A stretch of DNA of 64,000 nt from Heterobilharzia americana (GCA_944470555.2 OX104129.1:67511747-67575746), one strand, 5' to 3'. Numbered from the stretch's first letter, positions 23,180 through 35,980 are shown. A program made the numbers and translations. Notes: a model not told the origin generated them from the letters alone.

Positions 23180-23460
23180 TCTACATCACCGTTTCCGGAT
23201 AACCTTGTTGACGCCGTTCAGCTAGTCTAGTCTGTTTACTTGATCTCACAATCATTGCACGGTGTTCTGGGAATTAAATTATTCTGTTTAGTTGGTGATA
23301 ATAGCCCTTAAACCGATAAACTTTGCCTCTTAGTGAATTTCTGTATTTTGGTGCCATTCTAAACCCAGCCCTTTTGAGAATCTTACGTTGGGTTTCTGAT
23401 AACCCTTTCATGTAAAACAACACTTCTGAGGTCATGAATTCATTCTTGCTAGCGTTATAA
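23180..23460 (-). mobile_element. Penelope-like linker fragment, family C
   Basis: The minus strand encodes EFMTSEVLFY, then MKGLSETQRKILKRAGFRMA, then NSLRGKVYR, the linker just before the GIY-YIG domain (compare LRRILNNAGI of C1). The endonuclease start follows only as a trace with a stop. It abuts a family A element at 23461. Confidence 0.6.
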
Positions 23461-24252
23461 TGATGAAGATACCCAACCAGCAACAACAATAACCACCAAT
23501 CACCATCAAAGGGAGAAATCTAAAGGGAGTTGTCTCCTTCACCCACCTACCCAGGAAGCTTCGTTTCAACTACAGGCGGCGGCGACACAGGTGGCGATGT
23601 CAAAGCCAGACTCAGAAAGGCAGCAAGATAGGCCTTCCTTCATCAACCTGTAATCGGTGTGGAGATCTGCTACACTGCACTGCACTCTACTCCACTCCAA
23701 TCAGCATAAAGTGTGAACATGATCCGGAATTTCAATACTAATATCAGTCAAGTCAGTCAGTGCTTCTATAAGATGGTTGAGAGACGTGGCGGCGCGTTAC
23801 AAAAATCATTTCCAACAAACTACAGACACACTCCATCAACAGCTGCCGCCGCCTATGCTCACCCGATACTGAAGACTAGATGTGCATAATAATAATAGGA
23901 ATAAGCAACAGGGAACTCACTCCGACCCGCAACGAATCAGCCAACCAAGAACCCATCACCCAACAAATATGCAGAAGAAAGTGGAGATGGATTGGATTGG
24001 AAATAGACTGAGAAGATGGTTTTGGGACATCATGCGTCAGGCCATGACAGGTTGTTAAAACAGACCGGAATGGGAAACGGCGAGCTGGGCGTATGAACCG
24101 AGGGTGACACGGAGGAGATAGTGTGAGAAAGAAATGAAAGCTTGTGGGCAGTTATGGAGCAAGGTTAAGAAGACTGCAGAGAATAGAGTAAAATATGGAT
24201 GTGCTACTGAAGCCCTTTGTTCCACTAGAAACCTAAGAGACAAATAATAAGA
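23461..24252 (+). mobile_element. RTE-type element A6, 5'-truncated
   Basis: This copy begins just after the RT core, with the region encoding a run of Asn codons (aacaacaacaat), runs through the GCGCGTTAC block and the MDWIG segment, and ends at an (AAT) tail near 24250. It has several frameshifts. I could not find a convincing target duplication. Confidence 0.65.
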
Positions 24253-24590
24253 TGTAACAAAATAATTACTCAGGGTATAATTTAACTGAAAACAAGTGCT
24301 TTACCAAGAATACAATACCACACTAAAGAAATTGTATCTTCACTTTAAGGTGGTACTGAACTGTTCATCAAACTCATGAATTTCAAAGGATAAATGTGGA
24401 AGCGTAGTGCTACTTCTCGTGATAACTATTAATTGTATATTTGTTCGATATTCATTTCTTTATTTCACCGGATTGGTATATTATGTAAACTTTTTATGTC
24501 AATCTACCAAGTAATCCTTGATTATTAGTGAAATGTCTTAACTTACCTAAGATTTACCATTCACATGTGTGTCCTAGAGTACTGCAAGAC

Positions 24591-25397
24591 TAATGGTGTT
24601 CTTCTGTCAATGGAACTTCAAGTGAATGTAGAGGGGACAGAGGTGATGAAGATTACCAACCACCACCACCAACAACAACAACAATCACCATTAACGGGAC
24701 AAATCTAGAGGAAGTTGTCTCTTTCACCTACCCACCTAACTAGGCAGCATCGTCTCAACTACAAGCAGCGGCACAGACGACAATGTCAAAACCAGGATCG
24801 GAAAGACAACAAGACATCCCCTCATTCACCTGAAATAATCAGTGTGCAGATCTACTGCATTGCACTCAGCATACAGCCTGAACAACATCCGGATTTTCAA
24901 CACCAATTCAGTCAAGTCAGTGATGCTATGTGGTTCAGGAAATTGGCACGTCACGAAAAGCACTTCCAACAAATTACAGATATTCATCAACAACTGCCAC
25001 CTACGTTGGCTCGATACCAAAGATCAGATGGTCAGAATAATGAGAACAAGCAACAAGGAACTCTCTGGTTGACAACGAACCAACCAAGAACCCAGCACCC
25101 AACATGTATGCAGAAGGAAGTGGAGATGGATTGGGGGGCATACACTGAGAAGGCGGATTGGGGATATCACGCGTCAGGCCAGACAGGTTGTCGAGTGGAA
25201 TCCGAAGGTGAAACGACAAGTTGGGTGTCCGAGGTGAGGGTGATATGGAGGAGATGGTGAGGCAGAAATGAAAGCTTGTGGGTAGTTGTGGAGGCAGGTT
25301 GAAAAGACTGGAGAGAAGAGAGTGGAATGGATGCGTGCTAGTGAAGCCCTATGTTCCCCTGGGAACCCAAGGGAAAAATAATAATAATGGTGTTCTT
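24591..25397 (+). mobile_element. RTE-type element A7 with 13-bp target duplication
   Basis: taatggtgttctt lies at 24591-24603 and 25385-25397. The 781-base insert is the 3' part of family A with an (AAT)n tail, and has a 181-codon open frame (24715-25260) in a frame that is not the ancestral one. It is nearly identical to 32590-33345 (same frame, very few differences), so the two derive from the same recent source. The presence of its own target duplication shows that A7 arrived by retrotransposition and not by a segmental duplication. Confidence 0.85.
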
Positions 25398-25559
25398 ATA
25401 CGTTGACGATACGACGCTTATTTACCGTCTGAAGCGAAGTGAAAGAATGTAGAAACCTATCAAATTTACCAAATGTTCATAACTTTAAACTTTATAATGG
25501 TCAATATATGAGCAGCAAATAGTATCCAGGATGCTTTCCTGCTCGTAGTACTCCCTGAC

Positions 25560-25690
25560 TGCTTGAACCGAATGGATTGGTCTGTATTGGCATATGGGCT
25601 TCAGACAACCAGTCCCATTTCGACCGAAACGTGCCTTCTGTATTCCACTACTGCCCAATATCAATCATTAGTATCCTGGATATTCTGAAG
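25560..25690 (+). repeat. SM-alpha-like hammerhead relic
   Basis: Positions 25611-25640 read AGTCCCATTTCGACCGAAACGT in two parts: a stem-II-like AGTCCC and a CGAAACGTG block, followed by TATTCCACTACTGCCC. This order matches the ribozyme and downstream segment of the elements near 46000 and 39040. The CUGANGA box is replaced by CAGACAACC, so self-cleavage is not expected. Confidence 0.4.
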
Positions 25691-26879
25691 ATGAATGTCA
25701 TCTTTGATTTAGAGTTTGTGATAAATATATGCTCCACTTTCACACACGAATTAATTTGCAGCCGATGGTAGCAGTAATAACTTCATGTTTTGAATCATTA
25801 TCAAGGCATGGATAATCTTTTCAGCTGAGCTAATTTGATTGTTCACATAAACAGAAGACTGAGTCTGCAATTGTATGTCATTCATTTCTGTTCCATCCAA
25901 AGTACCTCCAACCAAAAAACAAGAAAGTGTAATGTTTAATCACACTGATCTACACAGCGTAGAAACTCCACTGCCAAAATGACTTCTAGATGTAATTAAT
26001 ATTTCAGTGCCACTACTCAGGGATTAATTTATATAACCTTCAACTGAAATACTTTTCTGAATTCTCAGAAATCAACTTTCAAATTCCACCTTATCGGACG
26101 CATAATTTCTGGGAAAACGAAAAGGTAGTAAGGCAACAGAAGATTTGTTAGGAAATCAACTATGTATAGAATGATTTGGTTGTTTACATGTCTATATGTG
26201 AACCTAAAGTATCAATAGTGTTCAAGGGCATCTCTATCGTTAATCTTCCCAAATTACCCATTTAGTTAATCACTGGTATTCATATCCTCTTTTTTACACA
26301 TTCTGATTCATTTTGTTGGTTTCTGAATACCTTCTGCTATTTCTAGCTTCTTAAAAAATACTGAGAATGAGTACCATGAGTCCTAACATCATCCTAAAAG
26401 GAGAGACCAATGCTGTAAAGTTGCCTTTGTATTCACATATTCCTTCTAGACGGGATTTCTACTGCATTTCGGCTTTAGTTGTGACGGCATTAATGACTTT
26501 GGAATGTCTTTCTTTTCAATGCATCTCGTGACCAAGTTTGACCTAACTGATAGGCATCAGTCTGAATATCTAAGGTGTCATGTGTAGATAACAGAACAAA
26601 CGTTTAGTTTAAAAACTAATACTCCAATTTCACGTATCATCATCACTATCAACGTAGGACCAGACATTATTGCACAACCCTCCAAGTTGCCACACTTCAT
26701 ATCACACATCCAGCAGCAAGGCAATGAAATAAAGATGGAAAAATAAAAATCAGTTAAAAGAAGTGGAAAGTAGTAAAAGAGAGGAAGGGGGAATGAGGTG
26801 TTGAGATTGAGCATAGAGGTTAAGATAAGGTTAATGTGTGTATAAACATGCGCCACTGACACCCATTCTGAGCCATATC
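25691..26879. other. Intronic, no gene recognised
   Basis: Only short open frames without family features. Confidence 0.35.
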
Positions 26880-27990
26880 AGCTGGTCTCCAACCACTGAT
26901 TTCTCTTATTCGGTGGACCCCAACTGGCTAGTCTTCATCGCTCTACATGACTCATACGAACAGAAAAGGACTTCATGCATTGATGCTATGTTTGTCTGGC
27001 CCAGCCTCTAGCCGTTTCCCAGCCTTAACCTACTTCTACCAACATTGTGTGACGAGGCAAACGGTAACTAGGCATACGTAACACATCTCCGAGCCAACCA
27101 TCTCGCTCGATGTAGGTTCACATACCCACTAACTGACTTACCTCTCCTCTCTAAAACTCTACACCTGAATTCTACGTTACGTGGTGATACTACGAAACAC
27201 GTCTTGTGTTACGAAGGCAATACTGGTTAAACACATGAACGCTTCTCATATCCTCTACCTTTAATGACCATGTTTCACAACCATAGATTAGAACAGTGAA
27301 CTGTAGCACAGTACACCCAACCCTTAATAGACAATCAGAAATCGTGGCGCCGCTACATATGGTGTAAGTTGGCAAACGTCAACCGAACCCTTTGTAACCG
27401 TCCACAGGTTTCATGGGCGACTGAGCCACTAGGGCTGATTTGACTTCCCAGGCAAGTGAAGTGTTCATCGCACTCAACCACTTCACTCTCACCGTTGAAG
27501 ACCAGTTCTGGAGCAATGATTTGCATTTGGATATCGAGAAACTCATGCAAAACATTCTCAGATTGCCACTCAAGGTGTCCAAAAGACGCTGCATCTTGTC
27601 AGCGTCTTCACCTAACAGGACTATGTCATCTGCGTATTTTAGGTCTACCGAAAATTCTTCTGTGATTAGATCAATCCCTATGCAGTTAGATGTCGAGAGG
27701 GAGACCTCCAATATGGACATCTATTATAAAATTGAATAAGAATGGAGAGAGTGGACATCCGTGGTGGACACCTCTCGACAAACGCAACTTACTCGACATC
27801 TCACCATAGGCTCTAAAATGCCCACAGATGCTCGAGTAGAGAACCTTCAATTAGGCGATGTACTTACTAGGTACTCCTTTCAGTTAGAGACATTGCTATC
27901 AGACTTCCCGATCGACGATATCAAATGCCAACTTCAGGTGAAGAAATACAGCTATTGTCAGATGTCAATTCCGAGTAGAAATTAACCTGT
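26880..27990 (-). mobile_element. SR2/SjR2-like RTE retrotransposon fragment B2
   Basis: The minus strand shows GCPLSPFLFNFIIDV (about 27760-27715) and then YADDIVLLGEDADKMQ (27640-27590), the RT catalytic block with intact YADD. Next come FTCLGSQISPSGS (27470-27430), LIYGCETWSLKVEDM (27295-27250) and FNQYCLRNTRRVSW (27240-27190), and the decaying C-terminal end to about 26880. The piece spans RT motifs 4 to the thumb and C terminus in correct order with several frameshifts. It lies in the intron before the exon at 28084. Confidence 0.8.
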
Positions 27991-28083
27991 TTTTAATTGA
28001 AATCACTACTGTAAGGTCTAGTTTTTTAGTGGACACAATAGGTAAATATTTAATTGTAATGATCCTGACTGTTGTAGTAACAG

Positions 28084-28203
28084 GTCGCCTTTGTGGAATT
28101 ACAGATGGTAAATCTGTGTTCATCTTATGCCCAACGATACACTTTTCTATTGATGATCATGGTGATGCATTCGCATTCGATATGAAGCTGCAAGTTTTTA
28201 CAA
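28084..28203 (+). CDS. Exon 2 of the unidentified host gene
   Basis: 120 bases between an acceptor-like gtaacag (28083) and a donor gtaatt (28204). The translation runs RLCGITDGKSVFILCP, then HFSIDDHGDAFAF and MKLQVFT, with an alternating polar/hydrophobic pattern typical of beta strands. The split codons join in phase with exons 1 and 3. A second acceptor (ttttttag, 28029) would extend the exon upstream by 54 bases, also in phase, adding a hydrophobic stretch (YLIVMILTVVVTG). Which of the two is used cannot be decided here. Confidence 0.65.
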
Positions 28204-28626
28204 GTAATTTATGATAATAACCCAATGAGCTTTTCATATATATACATATATTTATCCTCTTACCATTTAGTGAGAATGTTGGCTACAAACTTCTATATAT
28301 GAGCCCAGCGAAGTCTACATTTAGCCTCTACTACAAAACTGAAGCTACTAGCTAGAGACACATTCCATTGAACTCCTTTTGTAGATTTTCCCGGCAAATA
28401 TAAAATATGTAAATGTTAAGCTGACCATTATAAACATCCAGTTCGTAGTTGTTTCAAATGTACCAAAAGAATTTGAGCATCGAGTCTGATTTAATCATTA
28501 TATCATATTATAATATTTTGATTTATTCATCGTATCTAGGCTAAACATTGCCTAAAATACCCTTTATTATACAATACAATAAGTAAACAGTTTATATGAC
28601 TGATTTTTTTCTCGTTTACTTTTCAG

Positions 28627-28711
28627 GTGATTCACCATTTTCATGGAATGTTAACACTGGAGAAGTATGCGTGATCAGTAGTCTGAAAACAGAGCAAATT
28701 ATTACACTATT
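28627..28711 (+). CDS. Exon 3 of the unidentified host gene
   Basis: The acceptor cttttcag (28626) and the donor gtaagc (28712) enclose 85 bases translating to DSPFSWNVNTGEVCVISS and LKTEQIITLL. The exon starts with two bases completing a Ser codon from exon 2 and ends with two bases of a Phe codon completed by exon 4. The intron before it is 423 bases, the shortest in the gene. Confidence 0.7.
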
Positions 28712-28958
28712 GTAAGCATATTGTTTTATTCCAGCTAAACAAGTATTACGGCTTCAGAATTTCTTTAAAAAATTTTTAAAATAAGCATTATATGACCCTA
28801 ATCATTACTTTCTTCATCTATTCAACCATAATGTACTGTTAGGCACTTTTCCAAGCCTAGTTCCAGCGTTAATGGTAGCTTGATTGCCTACATGTGGAAT
28901 AGGTTATAAGACAATAAATAAATGGAGTACTCTAAAGTTGAATTGTGTATGTGAAATC

Positions 28959-28961
<3 letters not shown>
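28712..28961. other. Intronic
   Basis: Start of a 7.5-kb intron; AT-rich, no repeat copy recognised. Confidence 0.4.

Positions 28962-28998
<37 letters not shown>
28962..28998. repeat. (TA)n microsatellite
   Basis: About 18 TA units. Confidence 0.95.
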
Positions 28999-29001
<3 letters not shown>

Positions 29002-29999
29002 CGGTGGCGTTAACTATTTCTGCGCCTTTCTACAGCGACAATCCTTATTCATACTGTTCCTTCAAAAAAATTGGATATTTGTAGGTATAATCAATCAACT
29101 ATCTTTTCCCATGACATATCAATTCATTTTGAAGGATTTCAAAGAATCTGAGTTTCTTACAAACATCTAGACGTTGATGCTACATTATCAGAAAAAAAGG
29201 AGCATAAGTTCTAAATAAATGTAAAGAAGTGGTTACAATACTCAGACTTGAAAACTAATCAAGTTAGATAGATACTTACAGTTACCACTGGTAAACGGAG
29301 TTAGTAATTCGATGATAACTCAACTCCGTCGAAATTCAATCTCTGTGTACTTAAACAAGTAGCTTAAAACAGGTTACCCTTTCTAGAAATCAAAATAAGG
29401 CACTTTAGAAGAAAAATATTGATTATAATAGGTCAAATAATCTAGGGCAGACGAAGAGTTACATCCATTATCTTCTAATTACGTCGACCAGGGCTTATGT
29501 GAATAATCAGAAGTACTTTCTCTACCTATGATAACAATAGGTTAAAGCCATTTGAGAAATCAACCGAAAAACTTTCATTCCACTTTGAAGGAAGGGTTTT
29601 TTCATGCACTACTGAACAATATGAGTAGTTAGAAATCACTCAGTTTGATTTGTGGATTTTGTTGGACACCACTAAATGATTCGGAAACCGTATGGTTCAC
29701 CTTGGTATTTTTCACAGTTGAGTAGTAATTCAAATGCCTATTTACACACTGATCATTCAATTTAAGGTATGCCGGTGCATCTAAGTCAGCTAGGCAGATT
29801 CAGGTGATTTGTTCAGGTACACTGTTTATGGGCTGACTCAAACCGAAATGACTGAAATGGTCATCCAAGGAAAACTACAGATCATTTTGAGTGATATGGA
29901 TACGACTAGCAATAATCAATCGAAATTAACTCATACAAAGACTTAATGACCAACACAGAAAAGGATGAAAACATGCTTAGTATCCAAGTCACAAATCAT
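28999..29999. other. Intronic, no gene recognised
   Basis: The end nearest 30000 may contain very decayed Penelope RT sequence; the rest shows nothing I can name. Confidence 0.35.
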
Positions 30000-31460
30000 T
30001 ATATTAATATTCTAATCAACAGCCAGTGGAGACAGTCAGAAATCAACTAAATTCTGACTAAAAAATTACCCAAAGAATTAAAATATCGATTGCTGAGATC
30101 ATATTATGCATACACTTGTCCCTCGAATCCACACTCTTCAACTTTAAACACAAAATATATACACAAACAGAATGAGTACCAATCAGACCACCAATATCCC
30201 TCCAATTCTACCACATATATTTATCAATATAGTTGAGAAAGCCTGGCTTTACAAACGTATAATCCTCCACCTAAGATGTCGTCGCAATATGTGGATGACA
30301 CATTCACCGTCTTCACATCACAACATATCAACAATTTCTCCACACACACACACACACACACACACAAACTCAGTAGTAGGCACAATCCAATTCTCTTACG
30401 AGGTAGGAAATGAACAGGGGGAATTACCCATGTTGGATTTCAAAATGGAACGAAAGACAGATGGCGGTTTGGATAATAAAGTCTACACGAAAGCGACACA
30501 CTCTAACAGGTATCTCGACTTCAAGTCATCTCATCCAATGTTAATTATGGCAGGTTTAGTCAGATGTCCAAATGATGGAGATACAAAAGTGACTAGTCAG
30601 TGTAAACACCTAAACAAGCAACCGAAACACATAAAAGAAACACCAATACTTAATAATTAAATTATCCTCTACACTCTATCGAGAAATTCATGAGAACACA
30701 CTAGAAACGAAATAATAAGAGTCACATCAGTACGAAGAATAAGGACAACATGAGTAGAAAGGAGTTCACAATCTCCACCATGTTACCATTTATGAGGAAG
30801 GAACATGAGAAACATCACATGGGGTTCTCAACGAGACTGGAATTAGGGAGGCATTCAAACCCACAAACTCACTCACAGATACGCTTTGTCAGCTGCACTA
30901 ATGATGCGATAGATCCAGTTGAGCAAAATAATGTAATCTATCAAATTGCATGTAATGACTGTGAGTGAGATCAAGTACATAGGTGAGAGTAGGCAGTTGG
31001 GGTCAGTGAGAATATTGGAATATAGGAAATTAGGTGAATGTAGAATGGCAGAGCTGTATGAGATCAATAATCTAGAAGGAGACTTGGCCTTTGCAGTGCA
31101 CGCAACAGCACACAATTATAGAATAGAATGTGTGGGATGAAACGATAGTGCCTAAGTCTAATATAATTAGGTGGAGAGAGAGGGGGAGAGGGAGGGAGAG
31201 ATTGATTAGTGAATCTTTGTTCATTGAATCAACTAACACTCTCCACATGTGATAGGAATGACCCAACACATATACTAGGGATATTGGAAACTTTATCACT
31301 AATAAAAACAAAGAATAAGAGTTGATAGGACTATCAAATTGAGATGTCTAAAGAAGTGTGATCACACTGATATGACTATGAGTAGTGATAATTTGTGTTT
31401 GAAACGTCATCAGGTAAACAAAACTGTATCACTCTATGGTCAGACACGATCTCATGGTGA
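30000..31460 (+). mobile_element. Penelope-like element C3
   Basis: The RT part can be read across frames: LPKELKYRLLRSYYAY, a decayed FNFKHKIYTQTE region (usual motif TFKGKIYxQTDGxxMGSP), and the catalytic SQYVDDTFTVF (30282-30314). A (CA)n run at 30341-30366 shifts the frame. The open frame after it continues with GELPMLDFKMERK and SNRYLDFKSSHP to a stop at 30660. After about 90 non-coding bases come the linker (EFTISTMLPFMRKEHEK) and DPVEQNNVIYQIACNDCE, then a 4-base insertion puts the GIY-YIG half (EIKYIGESRQ) in another frame. The non-coding end follows 31140. It is nearly identical to C4 at 40470-41770. Confidence 0.8.
30341..30366 (+). repeat. (CA)n inside the RT of C3
   Basis: Thirteen or so CA units directly downstream of the YVDD codons. 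The same run is at 40782-40806 in C4. Confidence 0.95.
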
Positions 31461-31699
31461 ATTGTAACAAAGTATAGGAGGAAATTATTTTCAATTTGTT
31501 GACAAATAGAATTAAATGGATATGGTTGAGTAATGATCAATGAAAAATCCTTGCTTATTTTACTTAGAAAAATGCCTCATTTTGTTTATCAAATGACCAA
31601 ACTACATTTTCGAAGTCGTTGAAAAAGTATTTTACATCCTACCATGTATTCAAGTCTAAAAATCAATTAATTTTCTTTTGCATTTTTCTCGCCTCGTTA

Positions 31700-33352
31700 A
31701 CTGGTTCCCTAGTTAGGCTGTCAATATGGAATGTCCGCACCATGTATGAACCTAGTAGGGATGCCCAGATTGTAGAAGAACTGAGAAGGTATGGCATGGA
31801 AGTGCTAGGAATCTGCTAGAGATAAGCAGCTGGAATGGAAGTGGACTCTCCTAAATGTCAACTGGAGAGTCGATAGTCTATTCTGATATTGTCACCCAGA
31901 TGACAACCACCAGCACACGGAGGGAGTGGCTATCATTATGTCTCCAAGAACATCGAAGGCTCTCTCTCATGCAGTGGGAATCATTCTGCTGTCGATTCTC
32001 TGTCATTCTGAAGAGACTAAAGGATGTATCGGATTCGAAACTAGACCGGAACAGGCTGGATTGAGGAAGAACAAATAATGTATATATCAAATTGCAACGC
32101 CACGCTATGCATCATCATACAACAGAACACAGAATTGCAATCAACTGGATCATTATCTCAACTTCATCAACTTTGAAAAGACCGGCCTTTGACAGCGTCG
32201 ACCAAGGGTAATTCGGCAACCGCTTCAACACTACGATTTTAGTGCTACAAATCTTTATTAACCTCATTCAACAGCTATATAAAGACGCCATATGCCAAGT
32301 GATTCACAGTAGAAAGCTCAGCGACGCCTTTGAAGTGAAGGCTGGTGTAAGACAAGGTTGCTGCCTACTGTCACCGATGACCTTCCTGACTGTGGTCGAC
32401 TGGATCATGCATCACACCGTGAGTAGCGAGAAGATGATCATACTCTGGCTGAATGGATGAAAACACCCTAGAAGAAGATTTGGATTCTGCCGACGATTTA
32501 TGCCTAATATCTTTATGGCACAAACTCGAAGGCCTACAGGCGAAAACTAACAAGTTGACAGAAGAAGGTAGGCAGCGAATGTAGAAAAGACAGAGGTGAT
32601 GAAGATTACCAACCACCACCAACAACAACAACAAACACCAATCACCATTAACAGGACAAATCTAGAGGAAATTGTCTCTTTCACCTACCCACCTAACTAG
32701 GCAGCATCGTCTCAACTACAAGCAGCGGCACAGACGACAATGTCAAAACCAGGATCGGAAAGACAACAAGACATCCCCTCATTCACCTGAAATAATCAGT
32801 GTGCAGATCTACTGCATTGCACTCAGCATACAGCCTGAACAACATCCGGATTTTCAACACCAATTCAGTCAAGTCAGTGATGCTATGTGGTTCAGGAAAT
32901 TGGCACGTCACGAAAAGCACTTCCAACAAATTACAGATATTCATCAACAACTGCCACCTACGTTGGCTCGATACCAAAGATCAGATGGTCAGAATAATGA
33001 GAATAAGCAACAAGGAACTCTCTGGTTGACAACGAACCAACCAAGAACCCAGCACCCAACGTGTATGCAGAAGGAAGTGGAGATGGATTGGGGGGCATAC
33101 ACTGAGAAGGCGGATTGGGGATATCACGCGTCAGGCCAGACAGGCTGTCGAGTGGAATCCGAAGGTGAAACGACGAGTTGGGTGTCCGAGGTGAGGGTGA
33201 CATGGAGGAGATGGTGTGAGGCAGAAATGAAAGCTTGTGGGTAGTTGTGGAGGCAGGTTGAAAAGACTGTAGAGAAGAGAGTGGAATGGATGCGTGCTAG
33301 TGAAGCCCTATGTTCCCCTGGGAACCCAAGGGAGAAAAATAATAATGATAAA
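31700..33352 (+). mobile_element. RTE-type element A8 with internal deletion
   Basis: It starts with a shortened leader and the endonuclease N terminus (VRLSIWNVRTMYEPSRDAQ, then ELRRYGMEVLGIC). After about 360 bases it jumps at about 32065 into the RT (N-N-V-Y-I-K-L-Q region). There the motif AGVRQGCCLLSPMTFLTVVD is well kept at 32342-32400. The C-terminal part to the (AAT) tail at 33335-33350 is nearly identical to A7. The deleted part is the rest of the endonuclease and the RT fingers. Confidence 0.8.
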
Positions 33353-35080
33353 TTTACAGAAAATTAGAAGTTTCAACACATTTAAGACGGATCATGTCTA
33401 CATAATACTCTCTGGTTGCACCATTTAACTTCAGACATAAAAAAAAGAAATCACAACATGCATCCCTGACAGCAGTGTACAAATGAACTATAAGATTTCT
33501 TTGGGTTCCTATGATGATACTTTAGTGTTGGAAACTTTCATTGTACTTCTGTATGCAATAAAACCTGCTCCCTTCTAGTTTTACATTATAACACTCAATT
33601 GTTTCTTATTTAACAGTTTTTCCTATACAGAATACTTGCGATCCTTTCACTCGGTATGATGTGTAAAGCATCATCTTTGTATCCGGAAGGGGGTTTTGTT
33701 TATGATATTAAAGATTATGCCATGCCGATAATCTTCGGATCGATTTGTTACTTATAGTTGTTGATAACTTTTAGAAAAAGTATCTACATGATCCACTTTT
33801 AAGTCTAAATAATTTGTTAAAATGATTGATACTACTGGTTTTCCTTGATAAAATCATTCCAGTCTTCAATGTGACATTTATCCTCTTATATCAGTGATAA
33901 ATAGTTCTGAGACAAGACTGATCAGTACTGAAGGTTGATCAAAGGTAGTTCACCAGGCATGTTTAAAAAAAGCCGTGATAAAACAGGATTTTATATGTTC
34001 CGTGGTTATATATTACCTCCTAATTATTCTTTCCTTTAAATAATCTTATTATATAAAACGAATAAGCCACCGAAATTAACTAAGTCTCTCGCAGCCAGAA
34101 TTTCTGTGAGATGGGAATGTGAATGCACATTCGAGAAAACATAGTACCAACCACTAGTCACATTCTGATTATCATACTCCTCTTCACTGAGTGCTTAACA
34201 TACTTTACCAAGTAGCCTCTTTGTAAAAACTTTCAGCCAATAAACTCATTATCACAATGTAGTCTATTTGATTGTGGAAGTCAGTGGAAAATAATCCCTC
34301 TTGTCTGCTTTCTGTTAAGAATTCCGATGGCGATGGAAGACACCAATGGGATGAATAGTTCTGCACATCCTGAACTAAACCATTGAAATGGGCCATCATT
34401 ACGAATCATTATTTAGTTGCATTCCATATTAGCCTTAAGCATAATGACTGTCAAACTACTTTCTAACATTAATCATGAAATGGTGACTTAAAGCGTAGAG
34501 TTAACGATAGAAGATTCCTCTGGACAATGGCTGATATTGATAGGATTGTGATACATCAAATCATTTCTAGAATATTAAACCTCAAACTAAGATAAAATGC
34601 ACTTCATCTTATGTATGGAAACTCGTAGCTCTGGTCAGATGATAAAAGCATGTTCAATTTCAATGATTTTTTCATCCATTAATGACACCCCTGAAATTTT
34701 ATTCTCAGAAAGTTACATGATCTGAATGTAGTGATCAGTTAATTAAACTATTTTCAATTAAGAACAATTGACTGCCCCTAAGAATCGAATGATTTCAATC
34801 CAGAAAGTTGAACAAACAGTAGTCACCACCTTAGCGAATTCAAAGCATAATTGAGGTTTCGTTTTCTCACACTTTACATTGTTTATCCAGTTTATATGGG
34901 TAGAGATTTTTAGATTATAACTATGAATACTTCAACTTCAAAAGCGTAACTATTATTCATGTCGTGTATTTTTTGTACGATCTTTCTCAAATTCATACAC
35001 ATAATTCCTTCATTTCTGATAGGGAATTCATTTTAGTCAGTGCTTCTTAAACTCTTTGAAAGTCTCATTAATGTAAGAGT
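33353..35080. other. Intronic, no gene recognised
   Basis: No recognisable transposon protein or RNA feature. A pyrimidine tract with AG at 33629-33630 followed by 23 open bases was considered as an exon and not accepted. Confidence 0.35.
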
Positions 35081-35084
35081 AAAA

Positions 35085-35980
35085 CTTGTGCACTGTGGTA
35101 GAATGTAATTCCATTTTTATTGATCCATTAGATTTATCACATGGTCTAACAGTATTGCTTACTGGATTACGTTTTAGACATAATTTATTGTACATGGTCG
35201 TCCATATCAAGATAACTGCTCAACTTTGAGATATCCTTTATGTAGTCCTAATTCCCTCGTCTCTTTGTGAGATGGGTAATAAGATTTCCCTTATATCCGG
35301 AACAGGTGCTGAGTCATTCTTGTTGCATGTATTAGGTGTTGATTCGATAAAAATAGATCCGGTAATTAATCTCTCCCTCCACCGCACTAAATTAGTTAAT
35401 TAGGATTTTCACTCTGTCCCATCCTATTGTGTGGTTGCATGTAGTTGCATAGATAGCTATGACTTAGCTTTCTTATAAATTGCTTGGTTTACTAGGATCT
35501 ACCAATTTTGTGTTCCGATAGCCTAACTGACCCTGGTCGACTACTTTGACTTATGTATTTAACCTCGCAATCGTAGGTCAAAGTAGTCAACCAGGGTCAA
35601 TCAGGCTATCGGAACACAAAAACTTAGCTAGGTCAAAATTGGCAGGTCCTAGTAAGGTAAGGAATTTAGAAAAATTCTCAGCCATAGCTATGCATGCGAT
35701 TACACGCAACCACACAATAGGATGGGACAGTGTGAAAGTGTGAGAGGTTGATAATCGAATCTTTGTTTATCGAATCAACATTCAACACATGCCACAGGAA
35801 TAACCCAGCATTTGTTCCAGATATATGGAAAATCTTACCACCCATATCAAAAAGGACACGGGAAAATTAGGATTTCTCAAAGTTGTGCAGTTATCTTGAT
35901 ATGGACGACAATAGACAATAAATTATGTCCGAAAGGTAATCTAGTTAACAATGCTGTTACAATGTGTGATAAATCTTTGA
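35085..35980. mobile_element. Head-to-head pair of Penelope family C ends (inverted repeat)
   Basis: 35125-35550 (minus strand) and 35577-35980 (plus strand) are inverted copies separated by 26 bases. The inner boundary lies within the GIY-YIG domain: the right arm starts at the codons for V-G-Q-S-S and continues QPGSIRLSEHKNLARSK, VRNLEKFSA and the non-coding end. The left arm includes the same up to and just beyond that point. Both halves are thus 5'-truncated at almost the same position and joined head to head. The left arm extends farther outward (35085-35125) than the right one. Confidence 0.8.

Noticed and set aside
24715..25260. 181-codon frame repeated at 32672-33244 as a possible conserved gene
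   Set aside because: It is an out-of-frame reading of family A sequence; conservation reflects recent copying of the element.
33630..33655. Possible 23-base exon between tatacag and gtatga
   Set aside because: Too short to judge, and it would break the phase match between exons 3 and 4, which already join correctly.
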